Program-made: the position numbers and the translations under genes | Shown here: one piece after another, positions 18,358 through 27,342 of the stretch | Layout: the number at the start of each line of letters is the position of its first letter | Numbering within the stretch: position 1 is the first letter of the stretch | The notes under the pieces: generated by a model | Seen by the model: only the letters and a program-made list of their open reading frames with translations | Database searches by the model: none | Told to the model about the DNA's origin: nothing | Source: Candidatus Doudnabacteria bacterium | Lineage (GTDB): Bacteria > Patescibacteriota > Doudnabacteria > UBA920 | Direction: 5' to 3' | Length of the DNA stretch: 44,668 nucleotides | Assembly (NCBI GenBank): GCA_023245995.1 | Contig: JAHFJH010000007.1 | Span: 1-44,668, forward strand

Positions 18358-19485
18358 ATGATATTTACTATTTTGATATTTATTGCCATACTCGGACTAC
18401 TGGTGTTTGTACACGAGTTAGGCCATTTTTTAGTTGCTAAGCGGGCCGGTATGAAGGTGGACGAGTTTGGGTTTGGGTTTCCGCCTCGGCTTGTGGGTGT
18501 ATACAAATCAACCACTGGCCGAAAAATTATATTTGGACATATGACCCCAACAGACCCCCTCTCAACCATTTACTCTATAAATAGCATTCCGCTGGGCGGG
18601 TTCGTAAAAATTGTAGGTGAGAATGGAGACGTGCCAAACGACCCCAATAGTTTTTCGCAAAAGTCATTTTGGGCTCGATTGATAACACTACTCGCTGGTG
18701 TGCTCATGAACGTAGTACTTGCTTGGGTGCTTATAAGTATTGGATTTGCTACGGGTGTTCCTACTGTCACAGACGAACAGACACAGCTTTCAAGAGGTGC
18801 TACTATAACTGCACCCGTTATAACTATATTAGGTGTAAATGCTGAGAGTCCAGCAGATAAAGCAGGGCTACGTACAGCAGACGCCCTGCTGGCTATAGAC
18901 GGTAGTACTTTTATAGCCATTGAAGATGTGCAAAACTATGTGCGGGCTCATAAAGGTGATACGCTAAATTTTAAAATTAAACGTGGTAAAACTATTTTAG
19001 CTGTAGCTGTGCAGTCTAGCGCAAACCCAAAAGAGGGAAGCGGGCCAACTGGAATTGCACTTGGGCTTGTGGGGCTACTTAAATACCCTTGGTACGTTGC
19101 TCCGGCTGTGGCTTTTAAAGCAACTGGCACTCAGTTGTGGGCGGTAGTTTCTGGCATAGGCCACCTTGTAACTGGTGGTGTGCATTTAAACCAGCTTGGG
19201 GGGCCGGCTAAAATAGCGCAGTTGACTGGGGAGGCAAGTAAATTGGGGTTTTCGTATTTATTGCAATTTGCAGCTTTTTTGTCTTTAAACTTAGCGGTTT
19301 TGAACGTTTTACCCATTCCAGCTCTAGATGGCGGTCGCGTGTTATTCTTAATTATAGAAAAAGTCCGTCGGCGTCCAAACAACCAGTCACTTGAGCAGAC
19401 AGTTAACGCCATTGGATTTTTGTTGTTACTTATTTTAATGTTACTCGTAACAGTCCACGATATTTATGGTTTTCTTGGGCATTAG
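18358..19485 (+). CDS. rseP: site-2 (RIP) zinc metalloprotease with PDZ domain
   Basis: VHELGHFLVAKRAG (HExxH); PDZ-like AESPADKAGLRTADALLAIDG; NVLPIPALDGGRVL. Confidence 0.95.
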   Translation: MIFTILIFIAILGLLVFVHELGHFLVAKRAGMKVDEFGFGFPPRLVGVYKSTTGRKIIFGHMTPTDPLSTIYSINSIPLGGFVKIVGENGDVPNDPNSFSQKSFWARLITLLAGVLMNVVLAWVLISIGFATGVPTVTDEQTQLSRGATITAPVITILGVNAESPADKAGLRTADALLAIDGSTFIAIEDVQNYVRAHKGDTLNFKIKRGKTILAVAVQSSANPKEGSGPTGIALGLVGLLKYPWYVAPAVAFKATGTQLWAVVSGIGHLVTGGVHLNQLGGPAKIAQLTGEASKLGFSYLLQFAAFLSLNLAVLNVLPIPALDGGRVLFLIIEKVRRRPNNQSLEQTVNAIGFLLLLILMLLVTVHDIYGFLGH

Positions 19486-19522
19486 CTACTGGGCTTGCCT
19501 GTCTATATTAACTTTGTGAATT

Positions 19523-20770
19523 ATGAGACAAACTAAATATTTTTTAAAAACTAGTAAAACAGTTTCAGAAGACGAGCCAACTGTGAATGGCAGACTTTTA
19601 GAACAGGCCGGTTTTGTAAGCAAACTTATGGCTGGTGTATACACGTATTTGCCATTAGGTCTACGTGTGTTAAATAACATCTCAAAAATTGTTCGTGAAG
19701 AAATGAACGCCGTTGGGGCTAGTGAATTACTTATGCCAATGTTGCACCCGAAAGAAATTTGGCAGACCACTGGCGGTTGGGACAACATAGATGTTTTGTT
19801 TAAAATTAATAGCAGAACGGAAAAAGAATACGCGCTTGGACAAAGCGAAGAAGAAGTTGTAACACCCTTAGTGCTTTCGCGCGTGCAGTCGTATAAGGAC
19901 TTACCTTTGGCTGTGTATCAAATAGGTTGGAAGTTCCGTGATGAGCTTAGGGCGAAGTCGGGTCTTTTGCGTGGTCGTGAGTTTTTAATGAAAGATATGT
20001 ACAGCTTTCATGTTTCTCAGGAAGACTTTGACAGATTTTATGCAGAAGCAAAACAAGCCTACTTCAAAATTTTTACCCGCTTGGGTTTAACAGCTAAAGC
20101 TACAGAAGCTTCTGGCGGGAGTTTCAGCCAAAAGATTTCTTACGAATTTATGGTTCTGACCGATGCCGGTGAGGACGATATTCTATATTGCGAGACTTGT
20201 GATTATTGCGTCAATGTAGAAATAACCGAACTAAAGTCTGGGGCATCCTGTCCAAAATCTTGCGGTGGTCTGCTTACTCAAGGCAGGGCGTCGGAAGTAG
20301 GAAATGTTTTTGACTTAGGACAAAAGTACGGCAAGGACTTTGGCTTGGGTTTCACCGATGTAGGCGGGAATAAACAGTATCCTGTTATGGGCTGCTATGG
20401 TATTGGTATTTCGCGACTTATGGGTGTTATAGCCGAAACAATGAATGATCCAAAAGGTATATTATGGCCGGAAAATGTTGCGCCTTTTAAAGTGCATCTT
20501 ATAGCACTGCCTGGGAAGGATGCAGAAAATGTTTTTTCTGCTTCAGATAAGCTGTATGCAGAACTTATAGAGAGCGGTGTGGAAGTATTGTACGACGATA
20601 GAGCAGATACTAGTGCAGGCGAAAAATTTGCGGATTCAGACTTAATTGGTATACCACATCGAGTAATTATCTCTCAAAAAACACTTGCAGATGCTTCGGT
20701 TGAGCATAAGAAGCGAAACGAAGATAAAAGCTCTTTAGTTTCACTAGACCAAGTAAGGCAAATATTGTAG
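19523..20770 (+). CDS. proS: prolyl-tRNA synthetase, short form lacking the INS editing insertion
   Basis: class II motifs: YLPLGLRVLNNISKIVREEMN; FRDELRAKSGLLRGREFLMKDMYSFH; GCYGIGISRLMG. Confidence 0.95.
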   Translation: MRQTKYFLKTSKTVSEDEPTVNGRLLEQAGFVSKLMAGVYTYLPLGLRVLNNISKIVREEMNAVGASELLMPMLHPKEIWQTTGGWDNIDVLFKINSRTEKEYALGQSEEEVVTPLVLSRVQSYKDLPLAVYQIGWKFRDELRAKSGLLRGREFLMKDMYSFHVSQEDFDRFYAEAKQAYFKIFTRLGLTAKATEASGGSFSQKISYEFMVLTDAGEDDILYCETCDYCVNVEITELKSGASCPKSCGGLLTQGRASEVGNVFDLGQKYGKDFGLGFTDVGGNKQYPVMGCYGIGISRLMGVIAETMNDPKGILWPENVAPFKVHLIALPGKDAENVFSASDKLYAELIESGVEVLYDDRADTSAGEKFADSDLIGIPHRVIISQKTLADASVEHKKRNEDKSSLVSLDQVRQIL

Positions 20771-20847
20771 AGTACATAGTACTGGTCACTAAAAATTCCA
20801 TTCACCAGCTGGCGAATAAAAATCAAAAGAAAAAGTATCTAAAACGA

Positions 20848-20931
20848 GATTTATAGAAATTTATAGAGACTTGTGAGATTGGCTGTTCAAAACAAACAAT
20901 TTTCACAAATCTCAACAAATCTCCAAATCTT
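20848..20931. repeat. degenerate inverted repeat region upstream of mreB
   Basis: gatttatagaaatttatagagacttgtgagatt ... cacaaatctcaacaaatctccaaatct. Confidence 0.5.
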
Positions 20932-21002
20932 TAGAGTACTCTTTCTTTTTTGTTTTATGACTTGTACTAAATTATATATTCAGATAACTAATTACTAATT
21001 TT

Positions 21003-22055
21003 GTGTTTGAACCCATATTTAAAAGATTTTCTCAGGATATTGGTATAGACCTTGGCACGGCAAATACCCTTGTTTACGTAAAAGGCAAGGGTATTGTTAT
21101 CAACGAACCATCTGTGGTAGCTGTAAATAACAGAACAAAACAAATAGTAGCCATAGGAACGGATGCTCAAAAAATGGTCGGTCGTACTCCTGGGTATATT
21201 ACTGCAACTAGGCCATTAGTAGATGGTGTTATTTCAGATTTTGAGGTTACTGAGCAAATGCTTCGGTATTTTATAGATAAGGTTCATACAAATACATACA
21301 GTTTTTTACGGCGTCCACGTGTGGTAATTGGTATACCTAGTGGGGTTACAGAAGTGGAAAAAAGAGCAGTACAAGATGCGGCAATAAATGCTGGAGCAAG
21401 GCAAGCATTTTTAGTGGAAGAACCTATGGCGGCAGCAATTGGTGCTAGGTTGCCAGTTCAGGACGCAGTAGGAAGTTTGGTGGTAGATATCGGCGGTGGA
21501 ACAACGGAAATTGCTGTGCTGTCTTTGGGTGGTGTTGTAGTTGCAAGGAGTCTTCGAGTGGCCGGAGACAAAATGAACCAAGCCATAGTCCAATATAGCC
21601 GAGACACCTTTAATTTGTTAATTGGTGAGCGAACAGCAGAAGATGTAAAACTTAAAATTGGTTCCGCAGCTACATTAGATGAGCCCTTGCAGGCTCCTGC
21701 GCGCGGACGGGACTTGGTTACGGGTTTGCCTAAAGAGATTATTTTAACTGACGCAGATGTACGTAGCGCGCTTCACGGTCCTGTAAGGTCTATTATAGAG
21801 AGTATAAAGGCGGTAGTGGAAGAAATGCCTCCAGAAATAGTTGCAGACATTATGCATAGGGGTATAGTTCTTGCTGGGGGTGGCGCACTATTGAGAAACT
21901 TAGATATTATTATTGCCGAGGAAACAAAAATTGCTGTTGTTGTTGCAGACGATCCTCTTACATGTGTGGCTCGTGGTACGGGTGTTATTGTTGAAGATTT
22001 GGAAGCACTCGCAGATGTGCTCGTACCAGCAGAACAAGAAACTATGAGAAGGTAG
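21003..22055 (+). CDS. mreB: rod shape-determining protein MreB
   Basis: IGIDLGTANTLVYVKGKGIVINEPSVVA; DIGGGTTEIAVLSLGG; GTG start. Confidence 0.98.
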   Translation: MFEPIFKRFSQDIGIDLGTANTLVYVKGKGIVINEPSVVAVNNRTKQIVAIGTDAQKMVGRTPGYITATRPLVDGVISDFEVTEQMLRYFIDKVHTNTYSFLRRPRVVIGIPSGVTEVEKRAVQDAAINAGARQAFLVEEPMAAAIGARLPVQDAVGSLVVDIGGGTTEIAVLSLGGVVVARSLRVAGDKMNQAIVQYSRDTFNLLIGERTAEDVKLKIGSAATLDEPLQAPARGRDLVTGLPKEIILTDADVRSALHGPVRSIIESIKAVVEEMPPEIVADIMHRGIVLAGGGALLRNLDIIIAEETKIAVVVADDPLTCVARGTGVIVEDLEALADVLVPAEQETMRR

Positions 22056-22195
22056 TGTTAATTACTAATGTCTAATTTTTAAGTAAGTCTTATACAACAT
22101 GTGCGTAGGCTTATTAGTGAGTCTAGAGTTTATATTTTGTTTGATATTTGAATTTTGTACTTTAGTTTAGAAATTAGTTAATTAGTAATTAGAAA
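22056..22195. repeat. 7-nt-period inverted repeat arms upstream of mreC
   Basis: ttaattactaatgtctaatttttaag ... tttagaaattagttaattagtaattagaaattt. Confidence 0.6.
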
Positions 22196-22212
22196 TTTTA
22201 GAAACTATTGTT

Positions 22213-23013
22213 ATGTTTTCCAGTATCCCAAAGATTCTTCGATATTTTATTTTTTTACTGTTAGTAGTTTTTGTACTGGCAACCTTACAGTTAAAAGGAC
22301 ACGCCGAACTATTATACAAGGTGGCGGTTATTGTTCCAGAGCCTATAGCTGCACCAGTACGCTCACTTTCACTCTCACTTCGCAAGGGGATTGGTTCAAT
22401 TTTTTCTATTCGCAGTCTGTATGTAGAGAATGGTGTGTTAAAAACTCGCGTTTCTACTTTAGAGCAACAAGTTGCCATGCTTGAGGGGGCTGAGACAGAA
22501 AATCAAACTCTTAAGGCTACACTGGGTTTTGTTTCTCGTCCGCCAGTGGCCTTGGTTCCGTGTACTGTCCTCGCACGTGATCCCGAAGGTATTACTCAAA
22601 CACTGTTGCTTTCATGTGGTGCAGAACAAGGTGTAACTGTAGGTCAGGGGGTTGTATCTTCTGGTTATTTAATTGGTAAGGTACTAATTACAACCAAAAC
22701 TACTGCGACTGTCCGTCTTATTACCGCTCCAACTACTGTAGTAGATGTTCGCATAGGAACAAGGCAGTTGAGCGGGGTGCTTAAAGGTTCATTTGGGTCT
22801 GGCTTGTTGTTAGATTTCATTCCTGAGCAGAGCGAAGTGGCAAAAGGAGATATAGTCACGACGGCCGGCATAAACGATAGGATCCCTCCAAATATTTTGG
22901 TAGGTAGTATTTCAGAAGTAGTTAAGCAGTCTGGGGCATTATTTTTGAAATTAACTGTATCAAGTCCGGTGGATTTACGTGACATTCGTTACGTGCACGT
23001 GTTAAAACCATAA
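22213..23013 (+). CDS. mreC: rod shape-determining protein MreC
   Basis: position after mreB; N-terminal TM, coiled coil, VLARDPEGITQTLLLSCGAEQGVTVGQGVVSSGYLIGKV. Confidence 0.93.
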   Translation: MFSSIPKILRYFIFLLLVVFVLATLQLKGHAELLYKVAVIVPEPIAAPVRSLSLSLRKGIGSIFSIRSLYVENGVLKTRVSTLEQQVAMLEGAETENQTLKATLGFVSRPPVALVPCTVLARDPEGITQTLLLSCGAEQGVTVGQGVVSSGYLIGKVLITTKTTATVRLITAPTTVVDVRIGTRQLSGVLKGSFGSGLLLDFIPEQSEVAKGDIVTTAGINDRIPPNILVGSISEVVKQSGALFLKLTVSSPVDLRDIRYVHVLKP

Positions 23014-23110
23014 TAATTTACTAAATACTAATCGGTACGAATGTACGAACATAACCGAAACTGAGATATGCATGTTCATATGTTAGTAATAGTTTGCATT
23101 TCGTGAAGAT

Positions 23111-23638
23111 ATGAAATCATATTTTTGGCCATTGTTATTGTTGTTTGTTTTATGGCTTGCTATGACAGCTGTACTACCAATATGGGCCTCGCATCCGTGG
23201 GTGCCAAACTTGCTACTGGCTGGTGTGCTTACGCTTGCAGTAACTGACGTGGCTCTCCGTTGGCGATGGATTATACCTCTTGCAGGTCTAATGTTGGACA
23301 TACATACAGGTTTACTTATTGGTTCGTTTACCATTGGATTTTCTTTTGTATATATACTCGCAGAATATATCTTTAGAAAGTTTATCCCTGCTAGCCGTTT
23401 TTATTTTGCTTTGCCTTTGGCTTTTTTTATCTCACGCATATTGTTGGAACTATGGAATATGGTTTTGGGATTTTTTGCTTATAATCTCGGTTGGCCAGTA
23501 CAAATTATTCCTCTGTGGTACGCGCCTGCATCAAAGGTGCTAGCTCTTATAATTGGTGCATTGGGTACTGTGGTACTATACGTTGTGTGGCTGGAAGTTT
23601 TGCATAGATTTGACCGACCCATAAGACTGCGTCGTTAA
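23111..23638 (+). CDS. mreD: MreD-like membrane protein
   Basis: hydrophobic 175-aa ORF between mreC and mrdA. Confidence 0.8.
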   Translation: MKSYFWPLLLLFVLWLAMTAVLPIWASHPWVPNLLLAGVLTLAVTDVALRWRWIIPLAGLMLDIHTGLLIGSFTIGFSFVYILAEYIFRKFIPASRFYFALPLAFFISRILLELWNMVLGFFAYNLGWPVQIIPLWYAPASKVLALIIGALGTVVLYVVWLEVLHRFDRPIRLRR

Positions 23639-23648
23639 ATAATATTTT

Positions 23649-25592
23649 ATGTCATTTCAAGTTACTACAATTGAGTACGATTCCGAGACGGGTCCAGGGT
23701 CTGCCGATGAGTTGGCATTTGAAGAAACTGTGTTTGCTGCCATGGGTCCAGTGAAAGGTGAAGTCGAGTCTAAGCGCCAAACTAAGAGCACGCTACCACT
23801 TGTAGTTGTAGTGCTGATTGTGTCTTTTGTGTTGCTAGGCAGGCTTGGATTTTTACAGTTGCATAAAGGCGCGCAGTTTAGGGCTATGGCGGAAGGGAAT
23901 CGTTTGCGTGAACGCATAGTGCTGGCGCCACGTGGACAAATAGTAGATAGAAATGGTGCAATATTAGCTACAAGCAGTCCGAGTTTCCGTTTAGTGTTGA
24001 CTCCACTAGATATACCGAAAGAAAATGTAGCAAATGAAGTAACCGCAGCATGCAAATTATTAGGCTTAGATGTCTCTGCCTTGTTGGACATAGCAAGCAA
24101 AATAGACCCAAAGTCAGTGCAGGGTGTTCTTTTGGCGACTAATTTGAAAGTGGAACAGGCGGTTTTGTTTCAGACGCATGCGCTAGAGTTTCCTGGTTTA
24201 GACATACAAGCAGTACCTGTTAGGCAATATACAAGCGCAGAGAGTTTTGCACACGTACTAGGAACCACAGGCACCATTTCAGAGTCTGACCCTGCTTTTG
24301 GTAACCAAGGGTACTCGGCTCAAGATGTAGTTGGTAAAAGTGGACTGGAGCAGTCTTATGAGTCTTCGCTTAAGGGAATAAACGGACAAAATTTAGTAGA
24401 GGTAGATGCAAGCGGTAATGTCGTAAAAAGTTTGGGTGAAGTTGCGTCTAGTCCTGGAAGCACGGTTAGGGTATCGCTCGATAAAGACTTGCAAGAACAA
24501 ATATATGAAGCCTTTGTATCTAGAGGTAACGTTAAAGGTGCGGCCGTTGCTTTGAATCCTAAAACTGGAGAAGTTTTGGCTTTAGTTTCTTTTCCTGGAT
24601 TTAACACTAACGCATTTGCACAAGGGATAAGCGAGACTGAATACAGAAAAGTGTTGCAAGATCCGACATTGCCTTTATTTAATCGTGCCATTGGTGCTCA
24701 GTTACCTCCAGGATCTACAGCAAAGTTAATGGTTGCGGTCGCGGGCTTGGAGGAAGGGGTTATAAATGACAGGACGGTTATAGTAGATAGCGGTAAAATT
24801 AGCATACCAAACCAGTTTAATCCTAGCGTTGTTTATGACTATGTTGGCTGGAAACGAGCAGGCCTTGGACCCATGACTGTGCGAAGTGCCATAGCGCTGT
24901 CTAGCGATATATTTTTTTATGAAGTCGGTGGTGGCTTGCCTGGTACACAGCAGAAGGGTTTGGGCATAGAACGTTTGGCCAGTTATTATAGAAAGTTTAA
25001 TTTAGGCAAACCTACGGGTATAGACATACCAGGGGAAAAATCTGGGCTTGTTCCAGACCCAGCATGGAAGTCTGCTTATTTTAAGGAGAGCGCGGTGCTC
25101 GGTAAGTGGTATCTTGGTGACACTTATCATGTGTCTATTGGGCAAGGAGATATGCTTGTGACTCCTTTACAAATGGCGCTGTGGACAGCGACGATTGCAA
25201 ATAACGGCGTTGGTTTAAAACCGCATATAGTTTTATCAATTATAGGAAAAGAAGGTAAGGCTGAACATGATATTAAGCCCGAAGTAATTGTGCCCAAGGT
25301 TGCGAGTGACACTTCTATTTCTGTAGTGCAACAAGGTATGCGCCAGACTGTGCTCGCTGGCAGTGCACAGCAGTTAAAGGCCTTACCAATTAGCTCTGCT
25401 GGAAAAACAGGTACGGCGCAGTTTGATAACAATACTAAAGAGCATGCTTGGTTTACTTCGTATGCTCCATATGAAGACCCGCAGATTGTGCTTACTGTAT
25501 TGGTTGAGGGTGGTGGTGAAGGGCATGCAGTTGCAGAACCAATTGCAAAAGAAGCACTTATGTGGTGGGCAAATCATCGTTATCAGAAATAG
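23649..25592 (+). CDS. mrdA: penicillin-binding protein 2 (transpeptidase)
   Basis: GQIVDRNGAILATSSPSFRL; PPGSTAKLMVAVAGLEEG; KTGTAQ. Confidence 0.95.
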   Translation: MSFQVTTIEYDSETGPGSADELAFEETVFAAMGPVKGEVESKRQTKSTLPLVVVVLIVSFVLLGRLGFLQLHKGAQFRAMAEGNRLRERIVLAPRGQIVDRNGAILATSSPSFRLVLTPLDIPKENVANEVTAACKLLGLDVSALLDIASKIDPKSVQGVLLATNLKVEQAVLFQTHALEFPGLDIQAVPVRQYTSAESFAHVLGTTGTISESDPAFGNQGYSAQDVVGKSGLEQSYESSLKGINGQNLVEVDASGNVVKSLGEVASSPGSTVRVSLDKDLQEQIYEAFVSRGNVKGAAVALNPKTGEVLALVSFPGFNTNAFAQGISETEYRKVLQDPTLPLFNRAIGAQLPPGSTAKLMVAVAGLEEGVINDRTVIVDSGKISIPNQFNPSVVYDYVGWKRAGLGPMTVRSAIALSSDIFFYEVGGGLPGTQQKGLGIERLASYYRKFNLGKPTGIDIPGEKSGLVPDPAWKSAYFKESAVLGKWYLGDTYHVSIGQGDMLVTPLQMALWTATIANNGVGLKPHIVLSIIGKEGKAEHDIKPEVIVPKVASDTSISVVQQGMRQTVLAGSAQQLKALPISSAGKTGTAQFDNNTKEHAWFTSYAPYEDPQIVLTVLVEGGGEGHAVAEPIAKEALMWWANHRYQK

Positions 25593-25702
25593 TTCTTAGT
25601 GCCTAGTACTTAGTCCTTAGTATGTGGCCAATTCAGCCTTTTTTCTGTACACTACAAGTGTTATTCTTGACTACACACTATGAACTAAGCACTAAATACT
25701 AT
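25593..25702. repeat. 7-nt-period inverted arms upstream of folD
   Basis: ttcttagtgcctagtacttagtccttagt ... ctatgaactaagcactaaatactat. Confidence 0.65.
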
Positions 25703-26530
25703 ATGTTGATTGACGGTAAGAAAATTGCGCAAAATATTTACGAAAGCGTAGCTACCCGGGTGGAGAAGTTATCTTTTAAGCCTATATTTTGTGATGTATT
25801 GGTAGGTGAAGATCCGGCCTCTAAGCAGTACGTTGCTATGAAAGCTAGAGTAGCTGAAAAAGTTGGTATAGAGTTTCTTCATGCAGAGTTTGCCAGTAAT
25901 ATCCAAGAGGACGAGCTTATACAAAATATTATTGAGTTGTCACGTAGGCAAAACCTGTGCGGTTTAATAGTCCAATTGCCATTGCCAGCACATTTTAATC
26001 GTACTCGCGTTTTAAACTCTATAAGCCCACAAGTTGACGTAGATTGTTTAAGTAGTAATAATTTGGACCTTTTTTATTCAGGTAAGGCTAGTATGTTGCC
26101 TCCGACTCCTGCAGCAGTTTTAGCCGTTTTGGATACTGTATTGGAAAATCCGAACGGAAAAACTTTTGTAGTTGTTGGGCAGGGTGAGCTCGTTGGCAAA
26201 CCCGTGTCTTACTTACTTGAGGCGCGCGGGTATAAAGTTAAGCGTGTGGTTGAGGCAACAGAAAATCCGGAAAGTGTTGTTAAGACAGGGGATGTAGTTA
26301 TCTCTGCTACGGGAAAACCACAGTTTATTACGGCAAGCTGGATACAACCGGGGGCTATTGTTATAGATGCAGGGACTGCTGAAAATGCTGGTAGTATAGT
26401 CGGAGATGTAGAAACAAGTTCTGTGTCTTTTGTTGCTTCATATTTATCACCCACACCCGGTGGTGTAGGTCCAGTCACTGTTGCTAAGTTACTGGAAAAC
26501 GTTGTTAATGTTGCAGAGAAATTGGCTTGA
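25703..26530 (+). CDS. folD: bifunctional methylenetetrahydrofolate dehydrogenase/cyclohydrolase
   Basis: MLIDGKKIAQNIYESV; VGEDPASKQYVAMK; GLIVQLPLP; PTPGGVGPVTVAKLLEN; true start likely 25703. Confidence 0.96.
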   Translation: MLIDGKKIAQNIYESVATRVEKLSFKPIFCDVLVGEDPASKQYVAMKARVAEKVGIEFLHAEFASNIQEDELIQNIIELSRRQNLCGLIVQLPLPAHFNRTRVLNSISPQVDVDCLSSNNLDLFYSGKASMLPPTPAAVLAVLDTVLENPNGKTFVVVGQGELVGKPVSYLLEARGYKVKRVVEATENPESVVKTGDVVISATGKPQFITASWIQPGAIVIDAGTAENAGSIVGDVETSSVSFVASYLSPTPGGVGPVTVAKLLENVVNVAEKLA

Positions 26531-26716
26531 GGTATATTCGGTGGATAACGTGCTTATTGACACAGTCTATTGTTCACTGTAAACTTAGTCAAAGTTACTC
26601 AATTGTAGATTGACGATTGTAGCTAGAAGGCGGATCTGCCTAAAGCACGAAAAATTTCATATTTCCTTTAAGATTCAGTCTACAAAAATTTTAAATTTAC
26701 AACCTACATTATTTAT

Positions 26717-27178
26717 ATGGCAAAGAAGTATTTACTTACCCCTGAAGGGCTAATAAAATTAAACGAAGAATTAAAACACCTAATTGAAGTTAAACGCAAA
26801 GAGGTTATTGAACGTATCCGTGAAGCCGCTTCGCATGGTGATTTGAGCGAAAACGCAGATTATGCGCAGGCAAGAGAAGAGCAGTCTTTTGTTGAAGGTC
26901 GTATAGAAGAAATAGAAGATATGATTAAAAACGCTGAAATTATTACAGCGACAACAAATCATACCTCTGTAAGTATCGGCGCTACCGTAACTGTAAAAGT
27001 TGGCGGTAAAGAAAGAAAATACACAATTGTTGGCAGCAATGAGGCAAACCCTGGTGAAGGTAAAATTTCTAACGAGTCATTGGTAGGTAAGTCCTTGCTA
27101 GGTAAGCGCGTGGGCGAAAAAGTTTCAGTAACGACACCTGCTGGCGAGTCGGAGTACGAAATTTTGGCAATTGAGTAA
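26717..27178 (+). CDS. greA: transcription elongation factor GreA
   Basis: LTPEGLIKLNEELKHL...AASHGDLSENADYAQAREEQSFVEGRI. Confidence 0.97.
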   Translation: MAKKYLLTPEGLIKLNEELKHLIEVKRKEVIERIREAASHGDLSENADYAQAREEQSFVEGRIEEIEDMIKNAEIITATTNHTSVSIGATVTVKVGGKERKYTIVGSNEANPGEGKISNESLVGKSLLGKRVGEKVSVTTPAGESEYEILAIE

Positions 27179-27193
27179 ATTACCTTTGTGTTC

Positions 27194-27230
27194 ATATCCG
27201 CCAGTGGCCACACTAGGCGGATTTTGTTAT
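27194..27230 (+). terminator. intrinsic terminator after greA
   Basis: ATCCGCC...GGCGGAT then TTTGTT. Confidence 0.65.
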
Positions 27231-27255
27231 AATAAACCTAAATCAGGGTATAGTA

Positions 27256-27340
27256 AAAAGGGTTAAGGGCTAAGTAAAATGCACTGCATTCTATACAGCT
27301 TTACGCTCTTAGCCCTGCGTACTTAGCCCTTAGCCCTAAC
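27256..27340. repeat. 7-nt-period inverted repeat upstream of lysS
   Basis: gggttaagggctaagta ... tacttagcccttagccctaac. Confidence 0.75.
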
Positions 27341-27342
27341 TT

